Source: Nannochloropsis salina CCMP1776 (taxonomy: Eukaryota; Sar; Eustigmatophyceae; Eustigmatales; Monodopsidaceae). From it: a stretch of DNA of 64,000 nucleotides. The notes under the pieces are model-generated. The model saw nothing but the letters and a program-made list of their open reading frames with translations, was not told the DNA's origin and did not search any database. Position numbers and translations under genes: made by a program. Shown here piece by piece: positions 45,808 to 55,828 of this stretch; position 1 is the stretch's first letter; the number at the start of each line of letters is the position of its first letter. Location of the stretch: assembly GCA_004565275.1 (NCBI GenBank), contig SDOX01000118.1:146245-210244 (forward strand), in the 5' to 3' direction.

Positions 45808-47220
45808 ATGCATGACACCACGCTCAAAAAAGTCTCCCCTCCTACTACAGTGCCCGGCCTCGGTCATGCGGAGAACGGCTGGCCTCCTCCCATGGATGTC
45901 GATACTTTGCAGCAGCAGTCCCCAGACCGATCCTCCTCCCCCTTCCCCGCCACGGCCAACCTGACGCTGGAGACCGGAGGATCCTTGTGCCTGCACGTGG
46001 ACATCCTGGGCGACGGCCAAGGAGGGGCCTCGATGGGAACCGGGGGCGGCGAGTCCTTCCTCCTTCAAGCGCATCGCCTGGATGCGGGCGGGGGGGAGCC
46101 GCGGGTCTGGGGAGCGGTGGTGGCCGCGGGGGAGGACGGGGAAAGGAGGCGGAGGGAGCTAGTCGCCCTGGGGGGGGTCTTGCGGAGACCCGTGGGGGGG
46201 AGGGCTCTGGACGTGGCGGCGGTGGAGGAGGCAGACGGCGCGCTCTCTCTCAGCATCAAGGAGCGGGTGGAGAAGGGGAAGAAGCTAGTGCTCCGGACCA
46301 CCAGGTTGGGCCCCGCCCCGTCGCCTGGGGACAGCCTGGGCCGGGCCTTGTCGGGGGCCGCGGCCCAGCTCGCTCGGACGTGGGGGCTGTTGGAGGAGGC
46401 GGAGAGGGAAAAGGCGGTCTTGCGGGGGGAGCACGAGAAGATGCAGGAGGTGTTGCGCATGCGGGTGGCGGACAAGGACTGGGTACAGAGCGAGCTCCTT
46501 GCCAAGTTCAACCTGGTGCTGAACGCCAAGAGGGCGAAGATTGCTGAGCTACAAGAGCGCTTGAGGTCAAAGGGGGAGAGAGGCGCTGAGCTCGAGGAGG
46601 GAGACGACCGAAGAGGCGCCGGGGGGAAGCCCGAGGGGGCTCGGACGGCGTCGAAGAAGAAGCGGGGCCATGGGAGAGAGAGCGCGGTGTCACAGGGTCC
46701 CACGGGCGTGGGGGACGAGGACGCGGACGCGAAGGAGGGTGGAGGCTCTGGAAGGAGGGCGTCCTGGAGGAGGGTACCCGTGCGTGGTGGCAGAGGGTCA
46801 GCCGCCGGGGGCGGTGCCGGAGAGGGGAGTCATGGAGGCGGGGAGGATCCTGGGGGGGAGGGCGCGGAGGAAGGAATTGGGGGGGGGCACATAGGGCATG
46901 CCGACGTTCTGCCGGCGCCAGTGGGTACGACCGAGGTGCATGGGGGGCTGGAGGAGCTCTTCAAGGCCAGGAGGAGACCCCGGAGCGGCAGCCTGACTGC
47001 TGCCAGCACCGGCGACGGCGGTCGCGGGGATGGTCGGCTGCCCGAGTCAAAGGGTGACCTTGGCGAGCATGGAGCAGGCAGAGGAGGAAGAACGGAATTT
47101 CTTGGACGGCGGGAGGCACCCGGCCGCTCAGCTGCCCCTCGAGCTACGCCCGGCGTGACCGAAGAGCTGGCACGGACCCCGAAGAAATCCTACGGATTAT
47201 TAGACTCGGACTCGGAGTAG
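45808..47220 (+). CDS. XRCC4-like DNA double-strand-break repair protein
   Basis: XRCC4 bridges broken ends and carries DNA ligase IV in non-homologous end joining. The 470-residue product has a beta-rich N-terminal head (about residues 50-160), then a long helix. The helix contains the family's best-conserved block near residues 230-253, reading SELLAKFNLVLNAKRAKI and then AELQERL, encoded around 46490-46562; the animal protein has F-ILVLNEKK-KI at this place. The C-terminal half is Gly/Arg-rich and disordered-looking, and ends in an acidic KKSYGLLDSDSE tail. The ATG at 45808 is the first in frame. The gene is intronless. The head domain is too diverged to confirm by eye. Confidence 0.75.
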   Translation: MHDTTLKKVSPPTTVPGLGHAENGWPPPMDVDTLQQQSPDRSSSPFPATANLTLETGGSLCLHVDILGDGQGGASMGTGGGESFLLQAHRLDAGGGEPRVWGAVVAAGEDGERRRRELVALGGVLRRPVGGRALDVAAVEEADGALSLSIKERVEKGKKLVLRTTRLGPAPSPGDSLGRALSGAAAQLARTWGLLEEAEREKAVLRGEHEKMQEVLRMRVADKDWVQSELLAKFNLVLNAKRAKIAELQERLRSKGERGAELEEGDDRRGAGGKPEGARTASKKKRGHGRESAVSQGPTGVGDEDADAKEGGGSGRRASWRRVPVRGGRGSAAGGGAGEGSHGGGEDPGGEGAEEGIGGGHIGHADVLPAPVGTTEVHGGLEELFKARRRPRSGSLTAASTGDGGRGDGRLPESKGDLGEHGAGRGGRTEFLGRREAPGRSAAPRATPGVTEELARTPKKSYGLLDSDSE

Positions 47221-48230
47221 CCGGAGGCCACGATATGGGAAAGGGAATATAAGATATGTGGGTGCTTAATCATAGAGACCACCGCAAGACAAGCCATGTA
47301 TAGCCGCATGTGTAGATTTAAATACGACGAGACATACACCACATCAGTTGTGCAGCTTACTTGCCTGGATGCTTACCACATTGTTCCAGATGTGTCAGCT
47401 TCGCCGGTGCTGCAACATTCCTTTTATAATACGATACTTCTTAGTACCCACAAAGAAGAGGAATACAAGATATGCAGTTCGCGGGACACCGCGCACAGGG
47501 CTTGATTCCCCCGCCTTGGCTTCAACCACCGCCTCACTCATCCAGGGTGTGCTATCGGTTTACTTTTGACACGCGTCTCTCCCTACGTCTATCGAAAAAC
47601 ATCACTCACTCTATTTTACCCAATGCAACAATTAAACCAGATCCCCAACCGGTGGCCGTAAGCCGCCCTCGAATTACAATCTCTATGAGGGAATTAAAAT
47701 TGTTTTCTACCCTACTTTGAAATTAACTCTGATCTCTCTCTAATCTAACCAGATCTTCGACTTCTTGCAGTCATCACGTATAGGGAAGTCTCTTCTAACT
47801 CACTTGAATATGGATCTGTTCGGCGGGACTGTTTTTACACCGCCTGTACCGAGCTCATGACTCTGAGCTCCTCATCATAAGTGACACTGACTACTACATA
47901 CAAGTTACTATCTATCCTGAACCATTCGCCCACTAATTCTTCCTGCGGAAGTGATTGTTTTGTTCGTTTATTATGTCGTTGACGACCAGAATGGATTTGA
48001 TCTTCAGAAGGAGGAGGGATGTTTCCAACTACAGGGCTCTGGGGATCCTCTTGGAATTCATCGGGGTCGGGAAGTTGAGGAGAAGTTGATCGTCGCGAAG
48101 TATACGTCTCCGTCTCGTCGCATAAGCTTCAACTGATTTCCGGGCAGTTTCATCAGCCCATACAATCAGTGTGTAAAATATCCCTATTTGCGAACGATTC
48201 GATATGGTTCCGTCCATTGTCGAACCAATT
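47221..48230. other. Gene-free AT-rich region left of the transposon remnants
   Basis: About 1 kb with many stops in all frames. A 62-codon minus-strand frame near 48029-48217 adjoins the reverse-transcriptase remnant and may belong to it, but it carries no diagnostic motif. Confidence 0.4.
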
Positions 48231-48299
48231 TATAATAAAGCCCTGTTCTTCGTATGAGGACATAGCAACCAATCCTTTCGCCCTCTATCCCACTGGCGC

Positions 48300-48620
48300 T
48301 CGAGAATTTCATTATTGTCCGAACAAAAAAACGAACGCCGTCTCCTCCACTGAGTCAGGTTCCACTTCCACCTGATGATAGGCAAATAGGATGTCCATGA
48401 CTGTGAAATATCGAGCTCCATTGAAGACATCCAGGCACAAATCGATCAATGTAATCGGATGATGAGTCTCGTTATTTTGGGTGCTTCGACAAAAGGGTGT
48501 TCTGTTCGTCTCTCCAAGGATGTGACGGCCCGCGTTCTTGTCAAAAGACCTAGCGGACGCTTTCATCACAAGAGCGATGGAGGCCGGTCCCGTCGGGAGA
48601 CCTGTTGCAGGACGCCTTCT
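48300..48620 (-). mobile_element. Ty3/gypsy reverse-transcriptase remnant (minus strand)
   Basis: On the minus strand, HPITLIDLCLDVFNGARYF is followed by TVMDILFAYHQVEVEPDS and EETAFVFLFG. This is the start of the palm domain of Ty3/gypsy reverse transcriptases, whose usual pattern is YPLP-IDD-LD-L-GA-YFS-LDL-SGYHQI then KTAF-T-FG. The frame breaks right after FG and the catalytic YxDD block is not found, so only a fragment remains. No long terminal repeats were recognised. Confidence 0.7.
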
Positions 48621-48714
48621 GCGTATCGTGCAGAGAAGTGGGGCTGGAGCTGAAGGCCAGAAGATTGATCTCTTGCTGCGACCTTCTGTGGTGGCTGGAG
48701 AAAGCATGCATTAA

Positions 48715-49060
48715 ATGGCTTTCGAAGGGGTGCTTGAAATTATAAAAGTCAAAGGCGTTGTGGTCAGGGTCGAGCCATTTGGAGTCTTTATAAATATTCA
48801 GGAATGTGCCACATTTCCGATGTGGGCGATCAGCTTGTAAAAAATCTAAGTGAGATGTACGAACCTGGAGATATAGTCAAGGCCCTTGTGCTGCAGGTTG
48901 ACGAAGCGACGAAGCGGATTAGGATGAGCTTGAAGCCGTCCCATTTCAAGGAGGAGAAGTACGATGAGGACGACAATGAAGGCGGGGCTTGCGGCAGTCT
49001 TCAGGGTCGCGATGCAACATGGCCATGAAGAGACGGGGGAAGACATGGAAGTTGAGCCAG
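48715..49060 (+). pseudogene. Frameshifted S1-domain fragment of Rrp5 (PDCD11)
   Basis: The stretch encodes VVVRVEPFGVFI and then, one base out of frame, SGMCHISDVGDQLVKNLS, followed by YEPGDIVKALVLQVDEATK and RIRMSLKPSHF, then acidic residues. This is the last S1-repeat pattern of Rrp5, a ribosome-assembly factor, including the SLKPS(Y)F end and the acidic linker. A second frame change occurs in the acidic part near 48990. No other Rrp5 domain lies nearby. I call it a dead duplicate fragment. Confidence 0.65.
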
Positions 49061-49179
49061 AGGAAGACTCCTGTAGATGCTTGGAACAGAGAATTACTGG
49101 TCCACGCTCTTCTGGGGCTATTCCAAACTTGGAGCCCTCAAGTGAGACCCATGTCTCAGTGATAAATCTACCAATCCCG

Positions 49180-49356
49180 GAAGCACAAACAATTCCATTC
49201 ATCGACCTGGGATATACAGCAAATGGCCTTCTAACTGTTCAGAAAAGATTAGGAAAAGGAACAGGCACTCTACACGTTCGAGTATTGAACCTCCAAGACG
49301 ACCCCATTTCCATTCAAGAAGGTAAAAACTTGACTACGGCCTCAGATATATGGCCA
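49180..49356 (+). mobile_element. Ty3/gypsy polyprotein remnant (plus strand)
   Basis: The frame reads ANGLLTVQKRLGKGTG, then TLHVRVLNLQDDPISIQEGK. This resembles the linker between protease and reverse transcriptase in gypsy polyproteins, whose usual pattern is G-LVA--L----G-IPVRVLNL-D-PV-I-KGT. It lies on the opposite strand to the reverse-transcriptase remnant 600 bp away, so the element has been rearranged or two copies were inserted. The preceding open stretch is continuous with the second frame of the Rrp5 fragment. Confidence 0.5.
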
Positions 49357-49360
49357 TGAG

Positions 49361-50006
49361 AATGAATCAATCACCTTTTGCCCTTCTGCTGAACTAACTA
49401 TCGGGGCTGCCGACGGTGAACACGCTCGCCCAGCCGTTAGTGGCAATCTTCCTCGTGTTCATCTTCACACGCAGGGCGTAAAAGGCAAAGATAAAGAATT
49501 TTTTGCACTCGTCTGCTCAGCATAAAAATTTTCAGGGTGATTATTCTACTCTGCGGCTTTCTCCCGGCGTCGCTACTCGTCTAAGAGGCGTAGTCAGGGC
49601 GGGATACGGGGAACGACACGTCGCCATGCTTGAAGCACGTTCCAACGGCTTTCGCCGCTCTGTTTTTCCAGACTTATAACCCGTGGTCAGGAAGCTGGCA
49701 AGGAAAGTAGTTTTATGGAGTGTACTTTCGACAGTGTAATTATTTTATATTCCATAGGCATTTCCCACGCCGCATAGAAAGAATTATGTCTACTGATTGG
49801 ATTCGGCCCAACCGGTCCGTTCGGCGGATTGTCTGTTTATAGTTATTATCTCTGAACCGAAGCGTAGCGTAAGGCGTAGTAATCTCCCAAACGATGCAAA
49901 CTAGAAAATATAGAATTTAATCTCTTTACTTGAGGATGTATAAGTAGTTTCTGACCAATTTTTTGGTCCAATAAATCCTACATACAGTACAAGCCGTGAC
50001 GTACTC
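49361..50006. other. Intergenic region upstream of the coiled-coil gene
   Basis: About 650 bp, AT-rich at the right end, presumably with the promoter of the gene at 50007. No other element was recognised. Confidence 0.4.
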
Positions 50007-52139
50007 ATGTCAGCCATCGCGCACTCTTCGGCTGACGGCTGCCTAGCTTCCCAGAAATCCTCGTCAACAGCTACTTTAACACGTCCTTTGCTATCATCTG
50101 CAGCTGCAGACACAGATTCGCTTGTTTCGTCATCTGTGTCCCAGCTAGAGTCCGAGACGGAACGGCTCCATGTCTCTCTCCAGAGTCTCCTGCCTCTTCT
50201 CGTTGAGGCCTCCGCGTCATTCGCTGCTACAGGAAGAAAAGAGGCCGTAACCCTTAGGCCCATAATATTGCTTATTCAGGCTCACGCTAAAACTCTGGAT
50301 GAGAATTTTGAGGAACTACGTCGCCGTCTCCAGGTTCTGAGTAAGAAAAAAATGTCTCCTGTGGGATCTCTTCTTCCATCACACGAAGGGAGACTTATTC
50401 AAGGCCCCATGCAAATGCGCTTTGAATCTAAAAAAAAGGAGAAAGAGCAAGAGGAAACGACTTCGACCAATAACTGGAATGGAGATGCAAGTGCGGCGGA
50501 AGCAGGGGAGAAGCTATTGCGCAAACAGGCGAAGAAGTTAACAAGTGTTAGAAAGAACGCGGCGGATCTGCTGACACAGTGCGCGAAGCTCCGTTTAGAA
50601 ACCAACGACTTACAAAAAATGAATCAAGCGCTTACCTCCAAGCTTGAAGTGGCTAAAACAGCTCAGGCGGAAGCTTCAAACCACGCGACGAGTTTAGAAT
50701 CGGAGCTGTCAGTGCTCCAGAAAAAAATGGGAGCTATGGGCAAGGAGAATCAGTCATTGCTAGCGAAGTTGAAGGATATTGGCTCATCACAGAGGACATT
50801 AGATATGCAAGCGAGCGTGTCGGTGCTCAAGTCCAAGCTGGAAGCTGTGGAAAAAGAGAAGCAATCGCTGCAATCGAAGATTGAGAAGGCAGGGTCATCA
50901 CAGCGAAAGCTGGCTGAGGCGCAAAAGCACACCGCAGAGCTGGAGGCGAAACTGACCATGCTTGAGTCCAAGCTGGAAGCTGTGGAAAAAGAGAAGCAAT
51001 CGCTGCAATCGAAGATTGAGAAGGCAGGGTCATCACAGCGAAAGCTGGCTGAGGAGCAAAAGCACACCGCAGAGCTGGAGGCGAAACTGACCACGCTTGA
51101 GTCCAAGCTGGAAGCTGTGGAAAAAGAGAAGCAATCGCTGCAATCGAAGATCGAAAAATTGCAATTATCCTTCCAATCTGGTGTTCTGGCGGACTCGTTC
51201 GGGCGTTCCCACCCACGTCAGGCAGCCTGTGTGGGGCCTAGGGGGACCCTGGTCGAGGCAGCATCAGGCCACGTCCCTGCAAGGCCCGCTAGCACAGCCA
51301 CTGCGTCTCGAGCGCCGGCCAAACCCGAGCATCGGAGCAAGACAGCTGCCCTTACCCGCGCCCTGTCAGCAGAGGCGCAGGCTCAGACTTGGGGGGAAGG
51401 CCCCCAGGGGCGAGGGGTGGCGAGACGGGTCTCGCACGGTCAAGCGGTGGACATGCCCAAGGAGACAAAGACGGGGAGGGGGAGCACGGCCGCTTCGGTT
51501 GAGGACAGCAGGCGCCAGACGGATGGTAAGGGGAAGAGGGACGTGGGCTCGGGAAGAAGAGGGGCCAGCCTAGCCTGGTCTTCCATGACCAGGCTGCTCC
51601 CACGCGGGAGTGCCAATCCAGACCCTCCCTCGGCCAGACAAGCTGCTCCACCCTCCTCCCACCCGCCCTGCAGCGCCACGAATGCGTCCTTCTCGCCGCT
51701 CGATCCAGGAGTGGGAGGGCTTGAGGGCCAAGGCGCGAGGTTGGGTTGCGAGAAGGGGCCTGGAGGTGAGGCGGGGAAGAAAGAGGGACCAGCAGGCGGC
51801 GCGAGAGGAGCAGGACGCCCCGATCTATTCCCCCTCCCGCGGCCCCAGAGCGAGCGTCAAGGGCGAGAGGGGGAGGGGCTTCTCTTTGGGCTGAGGAGAA
51901 GTGGGAGCAGTGGCAGGCACAAGGACGGGAGCGGCCCTCCCCCCGAGTTCCCGGAGATGGCCCCCTGGGAGCTATATCGCCTGGTTCAGGAGCTGACGGA
52001 GAGCGTGCGGGAAAAGGAGGAGCACCTGGAATTACAGAGAGACTTCGCGAAGCGCGTAGCCAAGAAGCTGCATAAGCTGGAAATCAAGGTGCGGAAGGTC
52101 ATGGACTTGCCGCTGGATTGGGATACGCGGGGGGAGTAA
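50007..52139 (+). CDS. Coiled-coil protein with 45-residue tandem repeats, function unknown
   Basis: The 710-residue product has three parts. Residues about 40-390 are coiled coil; within them a 45-residue unit built on KLEAVEKEKQSLQSKIEK...SQRKLAE.QKHTAELEAKLT is repeated twice in full and started a third time. Residues about 390-640 are Pro/Arg/Gly-rich and probably disordered. The last about 60 residues are again helical (MAPWELYRLVQELTESVREK then a basic helix). I recognise no family. Proteins of this build are often cytoskeletal, basal-body or Golgi scaffolds, but nothing here decides that. The ATG at 50007 is the first in frame. Codon use changes from AT-richer in the first half to GC-rich in the second. 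Confidence 0.7.
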   Translation: MSAIAHSSADGCLASQKSSSTATLTRPLLSSAAADTDSLVSSSVSQLESETERLHVSLQSLLPLLVEASASFAATGRKEAVTLRPIILLIQAHAKTLDENFEELRRRLQVLSKKKMSPVGSLLPSHEGRLIQGPMQMRFESKKKEKEQEETTSTNNWNGDASAAEAGEKLLRKQAKKLTSVRKNAADLLTQCAKLRLETNDLQKMNQALTSKLEVAKTAQAEASNHATSLESELSVLQKKMGAMGKENQSLLAKLKDIGSSQRTLDMQASVSVLKSKLEAVEKEKQSLQSKIEKAGSSQRKLAEAQKHTAELEAKLTMLESKLEAVEKEKQSLQSKIEKAGSSQRKLAEEQKHTAELEAKLTTLESKLEAVEKEKQSLQSKIEKLQLSFQSGVLADSFGRSHPRQAACVGPRGTLVEAASGHVPARPASTATASRAPAKPEHRSKTAALTRALSAEAQAQTWGEGPQGRGVARRVSHGQAVDMPKETKTGRGSTAASVEDSRRQTDGKGKRDVGSGRRGASLAWSSMTRLLPRGSANPDPPSARQAAPPSSHPPCSATNASFSPLDPGVGGLEGQGARLGCEKGPGGEAGKKEGPAGGARGAGRPDLFPLPRPQSERQGREGEGLLFGLRRSGSSGRHKDGSGPPPEFPEMAPWELYRLVQELTESVREKEEHLELQRDFAKRVAKKLHKLEIKVRKVMDLPLDWDTRGE
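50831..51150 (+). repeat. 135-bp tandem repeat within the coiled-coil gene
   Basis: GTCCAAGCTGGAAGCTGTGG occurs at 50831, 50966 and 51101, exactly 135 bp apart. The first two units are almost identical at DNA level, including synonymous positions, and the third is truncated. This points to a recent duplication or ongoing conversion. Confidence 0.92.
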
Positions 52140-52368
52140 GCGGGAGGGGCAAATAGAGGAGAGGGACAGGCGCGGGGGTGACTTGGACTGATTTCGTGCA
52201 GAGCGTGTCGGATTGTTTATGTGTCTCTTCCAATGCGCACGCAATTAGCATTTTGAGTAGATATGTTCGAATGGATTTTGAACAATCGAAAAGAAAGGAC
52301 GCCATAAAGTAAATAACTCGGAGTGGAACCAGGGACTGCAGCCCGCTACCCGTTTCTTCAACGCCTCG

Positions 52369-53385
52369 CTATCCTTCCCCCAGCCCCGACGCCTCCAGCA
52401 ACGCTGCTGCTCTATCCACCCACACGGCTTGGTCCCGCATGATCCCTCCCGCCGGCGGTGCCACAGCCAGCACCGTCCGCGGCCCTACCCTCACCACCAC
52501 CGCCCCCTCGACTTTGCTCATACCCAGGACTTGCGCCAACCCCATCCCAGTGGTGCCGCCCGCCCCCCCTAGCGAGGCCAGTGCGTCGCTCATGCCCACG
52601 GTGCGTCGAGATTGTGCGGGTAAGGCCTGCGCCAGTGCCAGAGCGAGCTCTTTCAGGGGAGAGGAAGAGGGGGGGCAAGGGCTGGAGACTGTGCGGCGTC
52701 GCCGCCGATAGTACAAGAGCCCTCTCTCGCTATCCAGCAAAGCCACAGCTGGGCAGTCCAAATTCTCATCTAGCGCGTATCCTACCCATCTTACGTCGTC
52801 TTCCATCGCCGAGCCCGGCCCCGGCCCCAAGTATTCTTCCTCCACCCCCCCGGTCCGACCGCTTCTGCCGCCCGTTTTGGGTCCAAGCCCGCCATTGTCC
52901 TCTTCCTCCTGCTGGGCAACGCCTGCTTCTGTTATCAGTTTTTCTATGAGAGCCTGTGCCAGGAGTATAACTGCCGCGCCGGCACCGATCGCCTCGCTCG
53001 TCAACTGGGAGGCCGCAGGGGCGTACCCCGGGTAGCGGTTCAGGGCGAGAAGGAGTAGGACTAGTAGCGCGGTGGCCAGGCGCAACTTGTAGCCCTCCAA
53101 GCCTGGAATGAAGAATCCTCCACCCATTTCAATCGCTTTCGAGGGACGCTTGTAAAAGCTTGATTTCTGGGCTTTGCCATCGGCGCTGACGCCGCCGCTG
53201 CGGGGGCGAGGTCGAGGGGACTCAACCCATCGCAATGTGTGCAGGCTTCTGCTTTCGTGTCGGCGTAAAGATTGCAAATTTGGGGGGTCCAAGGAGAAAG
53301 GAGGTATGATGAAGCCCGCGACAGTGGTACCCGAAGCCAAAAAAGCAGGGGGACGTGAAGCGGGGAGGCAGGCGCAAAGGGCCAT
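52369..53385 (-). CDS. Plastid protein resembling cofactor assembly of complex C subunit B (CCB2/CCB4 type)
   Basis: CCB proteins attach the c-type haem of cytochrome b6f in plastids. The 338-residue product has an N-terminal leader ending AGF, a small-residue/Phe site like those of other plastid proteins here. It then has a basic stretch, a pair of hydrophobic segments (LRLATALLVLLLLALNRYPG and IGAGAAVILLAQALIEKL), and a soluble alpha/beta-looking C-terminal domain. That arrangement, an N-terminal membrane hairpin with a stromal or lumenal domain after it, is what I remember of CCB2/CCB4. The match is to architecture and short patterns only. The in-frame codon at 53397 is TTG, so I start at the ATG at 53385. 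There is no intron. A generic plastid membrane protein remains possible. Confidence 0.5.
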   Translation of the reverse strand: MALCACLPASRPPAFLASGTTVAGFIIPPFSLDPPNLQSLRRHESRSLHTLRWVESPRPRPRSGGVSADGKAQKSSFYKRPSKAIEMGGGFFIPGLEGYKLRLATALLVLLLLALNRYPGYAPAASQLTSEAIGAGAAVILLAQALIEKLITEAGVAQQEEEDNGGLGPKTGGRSGRTGGVEEEYLGPGPGSAMEDDVRWVGYALDENLDCPAVALLDSERGLLYYRRRRRTVSSPCPPSSSPLKELALALAQALPAQSRRTVGMSDALASLGGAGGTTGMGLAQVLGMSKVEGAVVVRVGPRTVLAVAPPAGGIMRDQAVWVDRAAALLEASGLGEG

Positions 53386-54146
53386 GCCGGCTGACAAGGA
53401 CGGGGTTGGACCGGCTCAATATAGTAGGAGTCACGAGGGGCGGTCAAGGGGAAAGGAACCCGCGCCTGATGGCACCTGAAGCAGTAAATGTCAGATAGTG
53501 AGCGTACACGTGTGTTTACTTCACAGTTTTATAGAAAGTCGCGGGCTGCAACGATTTGTTTCATGTCACAGGCGGCTCTAGCTGTGAAGGAGGGGAGTGG
53601 TACGTAGGCTGGATTGCGATGCTTCACTGGGTGACACGAGACACCTTGCTACGTCGAGCTCGCGACGACCCAGGACGACTGCTATGAAATATGATGGAGG
53701 CCAGACAGTCTGTAGTCCGCGTGGCTTTCTACAATTCTCATGACAAGCGTAGAGCAGGTCAAAGTAAGATGATGCGGACGTCATGCAGCATAAGTCCAAC
53801 TGGTCACGCTTTTCTTGTTTTTCCCACTTGCACCAAGCGACTCTTTCAATACATTCCAGTTTTTACATCATGAGGGTCAAGCGCAGAAAGGGCGTTTTGG
53901 GCCTGAGTCCTTCCGTCTGCTGCAAGTGCTCCTCACCAAACAGCATGCAGGTAGAGGGGGTGACAATAGCGCCCTCACCAGGGTGGGGGCGACGCTGGCA
54001 TCCGCCGGAAGGGCCTCCTACACGTTGTCGACCCCGTCCACTGGCTTAAGGTAGGGCCAAAAGACGTGGCAGCGCGGGGCGAGCAGCCCTGAGGGTTGCA
54101 CGGCGACTAAGAGGTCAAGGACCACAGCTCGGTAGGCTTTTCTCAG
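53386..54146. other. Intergenic region
   Basis: About 760 bp between the CCB-like start and the stop of the next minus-strand gene. It should hold the CCB-like promoter. Only motif-free short frames are seen. Confidence 0.4.
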
Positions 54147-55118
54147 CTACTGGGGGGGGAAGCGGACGTAGTCACCGAGAACGAATGCAATATTCCGCCC
54201 TCGCAGGGCAGTCTGTGGGTAAGAGAATGTGAGCGGGGAGGGAGGTATGGAAGAGGAAGGTGACGTGCAGGGTAGAGAAGGCCTCGTACTAGCTGAGGGG
54301 CGTGGGAGACGTCGCCGAGGCTACCCTCGTCGACGAGCCCGCCGGCTGCCTGCCCGGCGAGGCCGACCCCAACCTTTGCACGCCTGCACAGGCTTGACGC
54401 TAGTCTGGCTCCCGCCACCCTGCTCCTCCCTCTCACCATCAAGTCGCGCAGAGGCGGCCTTTCAAAGCGGCCCGCGACGTGCTTGTCCCACCCGGCCTTT
54501 CCCGCCAGGTCCACGCCCTCCAGGGCCCGCGAGTCTCCCAGAGCCAGCGCGTCCATCCGCAGCTGTTTGTCCGCAAGGACGAGGGGCGGAGGGCCTTGCG
54601 TGAGGGAGGAGTATTCCAGGGGGGCGGCTGCGTAGCCCCGGGAGAACAATCATGATCCCTCTAAGACTCCTTCCTATGCCCTTGGCACGGTACGAGGACC
54701 TCCACCTACCTATTTCTCCGACAGACGCATCCGCCGCGCGTCTCGCGCCGCGTGCAGCTCCAGCAGGGGGTCGGCGCATCCTCTGTAATGCCTCGTAGAG
54801 GCGTCCGTTGGGCGGACCATCCCCAGGGACAGAGCCACGCGGTCCTGGGAGGGCCCATTTTGCTTCGAGAGCCTGGCTGCGGAATACGTCGGGCCAGGCG
54901 GAGGGCGCACGGGACGTGGAAGGCGAGTGGCGCGGTCGTCGTCTCCCCGGGGCCTCCCTCCTCCTTCTGTCTGCACTCGGCGGCCGATTCCGTCCAGGAC
55001 GATGGGGGAATCGAGGGCGTCTGAGAGGAGGGCGGGCAAGCGCTCGACGCCAGTGGACTGGTCCCTTCCGTCTCTCGCCTCCTCCTGTCTCGTCGGCCCC
55101 TGTCCGAGATTCCCACAT
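54147..55118 (-). CDS. Unrecognised spliced gene, partly resolved
   Basis: Two exons are convincing. The terminal exon 54212-54147 follows acceptor CCCACAG and reads TALRGRNIAFVLGDYVRFPP to a stop. It joins in phase 0 to exon 54627-54437, which ends at donor GTGAGA and reads PLEYSSLTQGPPPLVLADKQ and on to FERPPLRDLM, with strongly GC-biased third positions. Upstream, a donor GTAGGT follows base 54713; entering with one base, the open frame from 55118 fits the phase. However, the neighbouring frame (ending LHAARDARRMRLSEK and a TAG exactly at that donor) has the more coding-like composition, so the first exon is unresolved. I recognise no family. Confidence 0.4.
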
Positions 55119-55828
55119 ATACGGGGCCAGCCCACCGAGCTTCTAGTCATAGCGACGCGTGCGCATGCGGGCCGGACCGATGAAAGTGAGTCGGTGGGTC
55201 ACCCGACGGCGCTTACCCCCGTACACGCTACCGCCGCCTCTCGCGCTCCTCCTTGTGTAGAGGACGACGGGGAAGGGATCAGAGAGGAAGGGTTGAGAGG
55301 AAGTAAGGCGAGAAGGTCGTTAGCCTGCTCCAAATACACCCGGCCCGAAGTCCTCGAACCCACGAAATGAGATATGAATGAGACCGACCCCCACGCAGGG
55401 GAGTAATTCAATGCCCTGTAGTATCACGGTGTCTTTTTGGCTGTGCTGACATTGTGAAGCTCAAGGTCATGGGCCGAGGTAACAGAGGCCTCGCTGCCCC
55501 TTCCCGCATCAATGCGACGCCCCTGCCAGGAGAGTAGCGCCGTTCTTTCTCGCACATGCATGTCTCAGCATCAGGAGCTGAATTATGCCTTTGCAGTGGA
55601 GCAAGTAAAAGAAAGCTAACTCACACGTGTTTGGTCGCGTGGCCAAACCTCCTTATCCTCTTACCCCCCCAACCCGCCATCACAACACTCATTCTGCAGG
55701 ACTCTGAAAAGGATCGGCGGCGCCTAGCCCTCGCGAGCCCTGTGTTTGGGTCAACAAACGTAAGCCGGTGCTCAGCCCGCGGCTGCCGTCGTCAACCGGC
55801 AGGCCTTGTCACGGCCTTCAAATTTCCG
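55119..55828. other. Intergenic region, frames overlapping on both strands
   Basis: About 700 bp to the probable start of the VTT gene. An upstream ATG (55556) is in frame with that gene but the sequence between looks non-coding. No repeat or RNA was recognised. Confidence 0.35.

Noticed and set aside
54927-55370. 147-codon plus-strand frame opposite the unrecognised minus-strand gene
   Set aside because: The minus strand has spliced exons with better coding composition; this frame has no motif.
55300-55420. tRNA-like GGTTCGAGG on the minus strand
   Set aside because: No matching acceptor, D or anticodon stems could be found around it.
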